Below the pieces are notes generated by a model that was not told the DNA's origin, searched no databases, and was given only the letters and a program-made list of their open reading frames with translations. Below are positions 23,887-31,566 of a stretch of DNA of 64,000 nucleotides, in pieces. The position numbers and the translations under genes were made by a program. Origin of the DNA: Dactylis glomerata (lineage: Eukaryota > Streptophyta > Magnoliopsida > Poales > Poaceae); assembly GCA_007115705.1 (NCBI GenBank), contig QXEO01000247.1, positions 17,365,952 to 17,429,951 on the forward strand, read 5' to 3'. Position 1 is the stretch's first letter, and each line of letters begins with the position of its first letter.

Positions 23887-26800
23887 TTTGGCGCCCACCG
23901 TGGGGCAGATCGATATGCTGGGCGGAGTGTTTATTCGGACGGGGTCTGTGATAGCAGCTTCGGGAGTGCGCGTGGTCTCTGGCCTCGTCCAGAGGCTAGG
24001 CTCGCTCAGTTTCGTCAGTGACAACGCCGGTTGTCTCGGTGGCCGGCCGTTCCCCAGGGATGGCCGGATTATGTCTTTCGGTTCCCACGAGGTGTACGTG
24101 GGAACTGAGAGAGTTCGCAGGCAGGAGGTGCTGGTGGCGTCGGATCCTCCGTCACATCGGCTGGCTCACGCTGGGCGTGGCGCTCGCCCAGTAGAGTCGG
24201 CTGAGGTGATGATGGCTGGCACATCCGTGCCGCCGGCGGAAGATGCCGGCAAAGCAGCAGCGGCCGGAGCTTCTCCTCCGGAGCCGCCGAAGGTCAAGAG
24301 GTCGGCGCGTCCTCCGTTGGAGCGTGTGGAGAACCTGGCCGGCACTTCAGGTGTGCCGGCTAGGGGCGAAGTTCTTCTTCCCATCATCGACCGGCTTCTC
24401 GAGCCGGTGCGATCCGGAGCAGATCCGGAGCAGACAAGGGAGGTCCTGGAGGGATCTCGTCAGGCCCTCGTCGACGAGGCCCTGGCCATGAACCAGGAGC
24501 GCGAACGGTTTAACCGGCAACTCCGTGAGTATGAAGCAGCCCATGGTTTTACTCCTGTAGTAATCCGGCCTAGCCGGATAGAAGAGGTTAAAACTAGAGG
24601 CAGAAATCTTAATGCTGAGATAGGAAAAGATGCTAGAGATAAGAGTCATACTGCAACCAGTACTGTGCCTAAGGTAGTCTATAGTTCGCCAGTAAAGAAC
24701 CTTAGAGCAGCGGCCGAGGTAGCTAAGGATTTATCTTGTTTATCCGGCGAAGCACTGCGTGAGCAGCAAGCCCGGCTTAACCAACTTTTGTCTGAAGCTA
24801 CAAAGCAGCAGGAGGCCTTTAAGAAGGCAAACCCAGGTGCCGGGGCATCCCAGTACATTGTGTCGGCGGGAGATGCCGGCGCGAGGTCGAGGGGCCAAGC
24901 CTCGTCCCCGCATCCTAGCGCCCGGCGTGCCGGAAGTGTGACCTCTGGCCGCCGGGACAAGCAGATCCAGGTGTACGATCCGGCTGCCGCCGGAAAGCAG
25001 GCGGTGGTGCAGAAGAATGTCGGCCAAGCTGACAAGTATGTCGGCAGCAAGAAGCCCGGCCAGAGTATGCCGGCCGGGCACGAAGCAGCAGCGGCCGTTG
25101 GTGGCCGGAGTAACAGTGCAGTCCGGCGTCAGCAACAGGGTGCCGGAGGTGCAGCGCAGCAGCAGCAGGGTGCCGGCCATCCGGGACATCGAGAGGATGA
25201 CGGCAATTCCGCCCTTGCCAGGGCGGGATATCAGCAGCAGCATCAGCAAGGCCGGCATAGTGAGCAGCATCAGCCGGAGCAGCAGCAGCAGATGATCGCA
25301 GGCCCAATAGCATCCCGGCTCGGACCTCGGTCCTTGGAAGCCAATGATGCACGTTTCAAGCTAGACAGGCTCCACCAATCAGAGTTGGTGGAGAGGCAAG
25401 GAGCTCCGAGCCCTATGTGTTTCGGACCCCGGATTATGGGAGAGCCGGTGCCTTACTGCTTCCAGCTCGCGCGTGGCGCGAGGACATATAATGGCAGTAC
25501 CAAGCCGGAAGATTGGTTGGAGGATTACTCCACAGCGGTGAACATCGCTGGAGGAAACCTCAGATGGGCGGTACGATATGTGCCGCAGATGTTGGAAGGT
25601 CCAGCCAGGATATGGCTGAATAATTTGCCGGCCGGGAGTATCAACGGCTGGATTGATTTCGAAGAGCAGTTTGTGTCGAACTTTACCAGCACATACAAGA
25701 GGCCCAACCGCCCGCAGCAGCTGGCTAACTGCCGGCAAGGAGTGAATGAGACTGACCGTGACTATCTGACCAGGTGGTGCACGTTGCGCAATTCCTGCGA
25801 AGGAATCAATGAGCAGCAGGCCATCATGTGGTTCGCTCATGGGTGCCAACATGGCACCATGCTGTGGCAAAAGCTTCAGAGGCAAATGCCGGCCACGCTG
25901 GCCGAAACAATCAAGATCGCTGATAGTTATGCTCTGGGAGATCCCAAGCAGCCCAGTCTCGATGCACAAGGACAGGGGCAAACCCAGGGGCAATCCAGCA
26001 ATGCCGGGAGATCAGGGCAGTTCTATCGCCCGGATAACCGGAATAAGAGGAGAGATGAGCGGCCGGATTATCGGTACGGAGCAGCACAAGTTGCAGCTGT
26101 GGAGGAAGAGCAAGGGGGCGCCGGCAGTAGCCAGCGTCCGAGATATGAGAACTATCAGCAGCCTCAGCAGCAGCCGCAGCAGCAAGCGCAGCCGTTCCAG
26201 AAGAAGAATGTCTGGACCAACAAGAGTGCCGGCGGAGCCGCCGGCCAGAAGAAGCAGTGGCCGAAGTATACTGTGGGTCTTGCCATGGACAAACCTTGTG
26301 TGTTTCACACATTCCAGCCGGGAAAGCCGGCAAACCATTTGACAAGGAACTGCTCGTGGCTGGACGACATATTAGCAGGTCGTGCAGGTCCCTGGGGACC
26401 GGCTAGACCCTCTGTCCCGGCAGCTCCATCGCCGTTGACAGGTGCCAATACAATTGCAGTCCCACCTAGGCCGGATAATCTTGGGAATCAGAGCAACGCC
26501 GGAAATGCCGGCGTAAATCAAGTTGACCAGAGCTATAATCCGGAATATAACGCCGGAGGCCCAGGAGCGGGCCGGAATGAGTACAAGGAGTATGATCAGA
26601 GCTATATGGTCTTTGAGACCGAGAGAACAGACAAGCAGAGCTTGTACCGGCGTAGTCTGGAGGTGAATGCCGTTATGTCGGCAGTGCCAAAGCTGATGTA
26701 CTGGTCTGACCAGGCTGTTGGTTGGGACAGGGCAGATCATCCCCGGGTCATGCCAAATCCCGGCGGATATGCTCTGGTGATGGATCCGACATTCGTCGGG

Positions 26801-27424
26801 CCGGCTAATAACGTGAGATTCAGCAAGGTCCTCATTGATAATGGAAGCAGCATCAACATCATGTATCGGGATACGATGGAGAAGCTAGGAATCAAGGAAA
26901 ATATGCTGGAACCAAGCAAGACCACGTTCCACGGCATTGTGCCGGGACTTTCGTGTGCGCCGATGGGCAAGATCCGGATGGATGTCATGTTTGGCAGCCG
27001 GGATAACTGCAGGGTGGAAAACCTGATGTTCGAGGTGGTTGATCTGGAAAGCCCCTACCATGCTTTGCTGGGTAGGCCGGCACTGGCAAAGTTCATGGCC
27101 TCTACGCATGTGGCGTATCTGAAGATGAAGATGCCGGGACCTAAAGGAGTGATCACCATCATTGGTGATTACAAGCGTTCGATGGCATGTGCCACCGCCG
27201 GATCCAATCTGGTCGAGACTCTGATCATTGCAGAGGAGAGGAAGAGGCTCAAGCGAGCTGTGGAGATTGCTGAGACGGTCGTGGCCGGCAAATATATGCC
27301 GGGCATGACAAATCCCGGTGGTAGTGCTGCTTTTCAAGCAGGCAAGGAGGTAAAAAAGGTGCCTCTGGATGAAGCTTTCCCGGAGCGTCATGCCCTGGTT
27401 GGGGCAAGTTTGGATCCCAAATAG
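23858..27424 (+). CDS. gag-pro: Gag-protease polyprotein of the Tat element
   Basis: Open frame of 1188 codons. It opens at an ATG inside the last 29 bases of the LTR, which gives a frame across the primer site. The in-frame ATG at 23915 (codon 20, MLGGVFIRTG) is a likelier start because it follows the primer site. Codons ~1-400 are Ala/Gly/Arg-rich; ~400-500 are Gln-rich and low in complexity. The capsid-type retrotransposon Gag domain is about 530-695 (WLEDYSTAVNIAGG to LAETIKIADSYALGD). A zinc-knuckle variant C-X2-H-X9-H-X4-C uses C814, H817, H827 and C832. The aspartic protease is about 950-1110, with the active site LIDNGSS at D994 (Asn in place of Ser or Thr after Asp) and HALLGRPALAKF near its end. 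The frame stops at a TAG (27422-27424), and pol follows in the same frame. Gag packages the RNA and the protease cuts the polyprotein. It looks intact. Confidence 0.92.
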   Translation: MAYVVSPRRHLAPTVGQIDMLGGVFIRTGSVIAASGVRVVSGLVQRLGSLSFVSDNAGCLGGRPFPRDGRIMSFGSHEVYVGTERVRRQEVLVASDPPSHRLAHAGRGARPVESAEVMMAGTSVPPAEDAGKAAAAGASPPEPPKVKRSARPPLERVENLAGTSGVPARGEVLLPIIDRLLEPVRSGADPEQTREVLEGSRQALVDEALAMNQERERFNRQLREYEAAHGFTPVVIRPSRIEEVKTRGRNLNAEIGKDARDKSHTATSTVPKVVYSSPVKNLRAAAEVAKDLSCLSGEALREQQARLNQLLSEATKQQEAFKKANPGAGASQYIVSAGDAGARSRGQASSPHPSARRAGSVTSGRRDKQIQVYDPAAAGKQAVVQKNVGQADKYVGSKKPGQSMPAGHEAAAAVGGRSNSAVRRQQQGAGGAAQQQQGAGHPGHREDDGNSALARAGYQQQHQQGRHSEQHQPEQQQQMIAGPIASRLGPRSLEANDARFKLDRLHQSELVERQGAPSPMCFGPRIMGEPVPYCFQLARGARTYNGSTKPEDWLEDYSTAVNIAGGNLRWAVRYVPQMLEGPARIWLNNLPAGSINGWIDFEEQFVSNFTSTYKRPNRPQQLANCRQGVNETDRDYLTRWCTLRNSCEGINEQQAIMWFAHGCQHGTMLWQKLQRQMPATLAETIKIADSYALGDPKQPSLDAQGQGQTQGQSSNAGRSGQFYRPDNRNKRRDERPDYRYGAAQVAAVEEEQGGAGSSQRPRYENYQQPQQQPQQQAQPFQKKNVWTNKSAGGAAGQKKQWPKYTVGLAMDKPCVFHTFQPGKPANHLTRNCSWLDDILAGRAGPWGPARPSVPAAPSPLTGANTIAVPPRPDNLGNQSNAGNAGVNQVDQSYNPEYNAGGPGAGRNEYKEYDQSYMVFETERTDKQSLYRRSLEVNAVMSAVPKLMYWSDQAVGWDRADHPRVMPNPGGYALVMDPTFVGPANNVRFSKVLIDNGSSINIMYRDTMEKLGIKENMLEPSKTTFHGIVPGLSCAPMGKIRMDVMFGSRDNCRVENLMFEVVDLESPYHALLGRPALAKFMASTHVAYLKMKMPGPKGVITIIGDYKRSMACATAGSNLVETLIIAEERKRLKRAVEIAETVVAGKYMPGMTNPGGSAAFQAGKEVKKVPLDEAFPERHALVGASLDPK
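23889..23906 (+). other. Primer binding site of the Tat element (tRNA-Lys)
   Basis: TGGCGCCCACCGTGGGGC, two bases after the LTR, is an exact complement of the 3' end of plant tRNA-Lys(CUU) with CCA, as I remember that tRNA. The same site is present at 6254-6271 and 15071-15088. Confidence 0.85.
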
Positions 27425-30400
27425 GAAAGCGAGCTCATCAGCTTCCTCCGTGAGAATCGGGATATCTTTGCATGGTCTACTTCGGACCTGCAAGGTGTGC
27501 CGAGGGAGCTGGCTGAGCACGCATTGCACGTGAGACCCGATGCTAAGCCAGTGAAGCAGCCGCTCCGGCGGAATGCCGGCGATAGAAGGAAAGCCATATG
27601 GGAGGAAGTGGCCAGGCTCTTAGCCTCTGGCTTTATCAAGGAAGTACTTCATCCGGATTGGGTGTCTAATCCGGTTTTGGTGGAAAAAAAGAAAGATGAG
27701 CCCGCCATAGTGAAAGTATGGCGGATGTGTGTTGATTACACCAACTTGAATAAGGCATGTCCTAAAGATCCATTCCCGCTGCCTCGGATCGATCAAGTGA
27801 TTGATTCCACAGCCGGATGTGAACTGTTATCATTTGTAGATGCCTATTCTGGTTTCCACCAGATCCCTTTGTTTGAGCCTGATCAAATAAAGACATCCTT
27901 TATTACCCCGTACGGGGCTTATTGCTATCTCACTATGCCGTTCGGTTTAAGAAATGCCGGCGCAACTTACCAAAGGTGTATGCAAAAGTGTTTGCACGAT
28001 CAGATAGATAAAAATGTGCAGGTATATGTCGATGATATCGTCATAAAAACCAAGGAGAGCAAGACTCTCATAGATGATCTCAGGGAAACCTTTGGGAACC
28101 TGAGGAGATTCCGGATGAAGTTGAATCCGGCTAAGTGCACCTTTGGTGTGCCGGCGGGCAAGTTGCTCGGGTTCCTTGTTTCCAGCCGGGGTATTGAGGT
28201 GAATCCCGGCAAGATTCGGGCTATAGAAAGGATGAAGCCGCCGACAGATTTGAGGGAAGTACAGAAGTTCACTGGGTGCCTCGCATCCCTGAGCCGCTTC
28301 ATAAGCCGGCTGGGAGAGAAAGCTCTGCCGTTATATCAGTTGATGAAAAAGTCCGACACATTTGTCTGGACAACGCAAGCAGATGCAGCTTTCAAGGAAT
28401 TGAAGCAGTTGTTGTCAACAGCGCCGGTATTAGCGTCTCCGATGCCCCGGGAGCCAATGTTGCTCTATATAGTGGCAACTAACCGAGTTGTCAGCGCTGT
28501 GGTGGTAGTAGAGCGAGAGGAAGGAGGCAAAACCGTGCAGCGGCCGGTATATTATCTGAGTGAAGTCCTCTCCACCTCAAAGCAAAATTACCCCCACTAT
28601 CAGAAGATGACCTATGGTGTCTATATGGCGGCCAAGAAGCTCAAGCATTACTTCCAAGAGCATCCGATCCGGGTAGTGGCCGAGGCCCCTATCTCGGAAA
28701 TTATAGGCAACAAAGATGCCAGCGGCCGGATAGCCAAGTGGGCAATAGAGCTTTCACCATATACACCGCAGTACGATAGGAGGGATACAATCAAGTCCCA
28801 GGTCTTGGCTGATTTCTTTATTGACTGGGCCGAGATACAATATGAGCCACCATTACCAGATGCCAATTATTGGAGGATGCATTTCGATGGGTCCAAGACA
28901 ATCCATGGCTTGGGTGCCGGCATAGTTCTCAGTTCACCAAAGAATGACCAGCTGAGATATGTCCTGCAGATTCACTTTGCAGCATCAAATAATGTGGCGG
29001 AATATGAGGCACTTGTGCATGGCCTGAAGGTGTCTAAGGACATAGGAATCCGCCGGATTATGTGTTTCGGTGATTCTGACTTAGTGGTCCAGCAGTGTTC
29101 CGGCATATGGGACGCGCATGATGCTAACATGGCATCATACCGTTTCCTAGTGCAGCAGTTAAGTGGTTACTTTGAAGGTTGTGAGTTCCGGCACGTTCTC
29201 CGGGCTCAGAACGATGCAGCCGATGCATTATCCAAGCTGGGGTCTTCCCGAGATTCGATCCCGCCCGGCATTTCGCTGGAGCATCTGAGGAAGCCATCAA
29301 TCAAGCCCTCGCCGGAGTCATCCTCCATTTATGTCCCGCCAGGTCCAGACGAAGCAGTTCCAATGGACATAGATGCCGGAGCCAAGCCGGATAACCCGGG
29401 GACTGTTTCCTCAGTCCCGGGGACTGGGCCGGCATATGCTGTTAGTACAGTATTCCGGAGCAAAGCTAAAGGCAAGGGTAAAATGTGCCAAGAGGTTGTG
29501 CCGGTATACCCGGGGACTGCTCCGGCATACCCGGGGACTGATTCTTCAGTCCCGGGGACTTCGCAGCCCATGGAGATCGATTATGTGTCGCTCGAAATGA
29601 TGGAAATAGATCAGGCAGTGTTCACTGTCAGGGAAGTGCCCTCATGGGCACGTCCTATCATGAACTTCATGGTGGATGGTCATGTACCGGCGGATGAAAC
29701 CGAGGCCCGCCGGGTTATGAGGAGATCCAAAGCGTATACCATCATCAACAAAGAGATATACAAGAGAAGTACCACCGGTGTATTGCAGAGATGTGTCGAA
29801 TCTGCGGAGGGTCTGGAGATGCTCCGGGAAATTCACCAGGGGGAGTGTGGACACCATGCTTCGTCCAGGGCATTGGTGGCAAAGGTATTCCGGCATGGCT
29901 TCTATTGGCCAACGGCACTGCAAGAGGCAGAAAACTTGGTCCGGAAATGTAATGGGTGTCAAAGATATGCCCACCAGATTCATCAGCCGGCATCTGCCCT
30001 GAAAACTATCCCAATAACCTGGCCCTTTGCAGTTTGGGGCCTGGATATGGTCGGGGCTTTTAAGCCGGCCAGAGGGAAAATGACCCATATCCTGGTCATG
30101 GTGGACAAGTTCACCAAGTGGATTGAAGTGAAGCCCATAAGCAAGTGTGATGGTCACACAGCAGTGAAATTCTTAAAGGATATAATCTTGAGATATGGTG
30201 TTCCTCATAGCATCATCACTGACAATGGGTCAAACTTTGCCCAAGGGCCATTTGCCAGATTTTGTGAGGAGGTGGGAATCCGGCTGGACGTTGCGTCGGT
30301 CGCCCACCCTTGTGCCAATGGCCAAGTAGAGAGATCGAATGGGCTAGTATTATCCGGCATAAAACCCCGGCTAATAGAGCCCCTGGAGAAAACTCCGGGG

Positions 30401-30910
30401 TGTTGGCTAGATGAGCTGCCATCAGTGCTGTGGAGTTTAAGAACAACTCCGAATAGATCAACAGGCTACACACCATTTTTCCTGGTGTATGGAGCAGAAG
30501 CTGTGCTTCCAACAGATGTAATACATGATGCACCAAGAATAGTGCTATATACTGAGGAAGAGGCTAAAGAAGCCAGAGAAAATGATGTTGATCTGCTAGA
30601 GGAAGCAAGGGAAATAACTCTGTCAAGAACAGCAGTATATCAGCAGAACCTCAGACGCTATCATGCGCAGAAGGTAAACCCAAGGAGATTTCAAGAGGGA
30701 GATCTAGTACTCCGGCTAAAGCAAGGAACAGAAGGCCGGCATAAGTTAACTCCTCCATGGGAGGGGCCATTCATTGTGAGCAGAGCTCTGCACAATGATG
30801 CCTATTATCTTATAGATGCGCAGGACCCCAAGAAGAATAAGGTGGACAGGTCCGGAGAAGAAACCAAGAGGCCATGGAACATAGCTCTACTGCGCCCCTT
30901 TTACTCCTGA
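27425..30910 (+). CDS. pol: Pol polyprotein of the Tat element (RT, RNase H x2, integrase)
   Basis: In frame with gag-pro after one TAG; the first Met is at 27497 and numbering here starts there. Reverse transcriptase spans ~40-250 with FVDAYSG (D115) and YVDD at 177-180. It has a few extra residues before VWRMCVDYTNLN, where KWRMC is usual. A Ty3-type RNase H remnant at ~300-425 lacks the expected catalytic Asp. A second RNase H of the archaeal type spans ~455-590 with D464 (HFDGS), E502 (AEYEAL), D526 or D528 (GDSDL) and a final NDAADALS. A ~120-residue linker with Pro-Gly-Thr repeats follows. Integrase has an HHCC finger (H780, H786 or H787, C818, C821) and the catalytic triad D850, D909, E945 with the classic 35-residue D-E spacing. 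No further stop occurs. RT and the RNase Hs copy the RNA in the particle; integrase inserts the DNA. The two RNase H domains place it in the Tat lineage. Confidence 0.93.
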   Translation, partial: ESELISFLRENRDIFAWSTSDLQGVPRELAEHALHVRPDAKPVKQPLRRNAGDRRKAIWEEVARLLASGFIKEVLHPDWVSNPVLVEKKKDEPAIVKVWRMCVDYTNLNKACPKDPFPLPRIDQVIDSTAGCELLSFVDAYSGFHQIPLFEPDQIKTSFITPYGAYCYLTMPFGLRNAGATYQRCMQKCLHDQIDKNVQVYVDDIVIKTKESKTLIDDLRETFGNLRRFRMKLNPAKCTFGVPAGKLLGFLVSSRGIEVNPGKIRAIERMKPPTDLREVQKFTGCLASLSRFISRLGEKALPLYQLMKKSDTFVWTTQADAAFKELKQLLSTAPVLASPMPREPMLLYIVATNRVVSAVVVVEREEGGKTVQRPVYYLSEVLSTSKQNYPHYQKMTYGVYMAAKKLKHYFQEHPIRVVAEAPISEIIGNKDASGRIAKWAIELSPYTPQYDRRDTIKSQVLADFFIDWAEIQYEPPLPDANYWRMHFDGSKTIHGLGAGIVLSSPKNDQLRYVLQIHFAASNNVAEYEALVHGLKVSKDIGIRRIMCFGDSDLVVQQCSGIWDAHDANMASYRFLVQQLSGYFEGCEFRHVLRAQNDAADALSKLGSSRDSIPPGISLEHLRKPSIKPSPESSSIYVPPGPDEAVPMDIDAGAKPDNPGTVSSVPGTGPAYAVSTVFRSKAKGKGKMCQEVVPVYPGTAPAYPGTDSSVPGTSQPMEIDYVSLEMMEIDQAVFTVREVPSWARPIMNFMVDGHVPADETEARRVMRRSKAYTIINKEIYKRSTTGVLQRCVESAEGLEMLREIHQGECGHHASSRALVAKVFRHGFYWPTALQEAENLVRKCNGCQRYAHQIHQPASALKTIPITWPFAVWGLDMVGAFKPARGKMTHILVMVDKFTKWIEVKPISKCDGHTAVKFLKDIILRYGVPHSIITDNGSNFAQGPFARFCEEVGIRLDVASVAHPCANGQVERSNGLVLSGIKPRLIEPLEKTPGCWLDELPSVLWSLRTTPNRSTGYTPFFLVYGAEAVLPTDVIHDAPRIVLYTEEEAKEARENDVDLLEEAREITLSRTAVYQQNLRRYHAQKVNPRRFQEGDLVLRLKQGTEGRHKLTPPWEGPFIVSRALHNDAYYLIDAQDPKKNKVDRSGEETKRPWNIALLRPFYS
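29396..29570 (+). repeat. CCCGGGGACT repeats in the pol linker
   Basis: Five copies of CCCGGGGACT, spaced irregularly, between the second RNase H and integrase. They encode Pro-Gly-Thr units (NPGTVSS, VPGTGPAYA, YPGTAPAYPGTD). The frame is kept open across them. A similar TTCGGGGACTAG stands before the 3' LTR. Confidence 0.85.
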
Positions 30911-31566
30911 GCAACACAATGTATGTATTTCCATATTTTCCTTTGTATGTCGGCGTGTTGTGCCGGCACAAGTCTAATGAATGAAATACCGGCATCCCGA
31001 AGAAGCCGGGTAACTAGCTCCGAGGTATATTTGTTGTTTATTTACAGTTTTTTGTTATATGCCGGCTGGCTTTATTTGAATGTTTCCTATGTCGGCCTAG
31101 TAATGTGTCGGCACCAAAGGCCACTCTTCGACTCAGCTGCTGTCCGAAACCCGGCTTCATGGCTAGCAAGAGTAGATGCCGGAGATTGTCTACACATGGA
31201 AAACGGCTAAGGAAATATAAAGCAAGCGATCCGACATTTTCGTTAAAGCTAAAGTTAAAATTCGAAGTGTCGGATGATTTGAAGTCTAAGTTTCAAAGTT
31301 TAAGTACTGTATGTTTAACAAAGCAACCTTGAGACTCATAAGTCAAAAGCCCAAAGAGGTAGACAAGTAGCCAAGGTTGTGAAGTTGACGAAACAGGAAA
31401 ACAAACTCGGTGACTTAGCCAAAAGATGATCCGGCATTGATAACAAGCAAACCAAGATAAAACTTGTTCAGGTAGCAAACCAAAGGAAATTAAAACGTAT
31501 ATATTACAACTGCACCCGGCATACCGGGGATCTGATAAAGTTTAAAGTGTTTCTTGGTGCAAAGAT
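30911..31566. other. Tat spacer between pol and the antisense gene
   Basis: About 650 bases between the stop of pol (plus strand) and the stop of the antisense gene (minus strand), so the two genes meet tail to tail. It should hold the 3' end of the antisense message. Contains recurrent CCGGCAT and TGTCGGC words; no frame is called. Confidence 0.6.

Larger units (their letters stand above)
17636..27266. repeat. Tandem segment, copy 3 (the intact locus)
   Basis: This is the third copy of the segment. Unlike the first two it continues without a break into the rest of the Tat element and the rest of element A, so it is taken as the reference arrangement. The left breakpoint at 17636 is set by the window start, which is where copy 1 begins, and may not be a real boundary. 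Confidence 0.9.
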
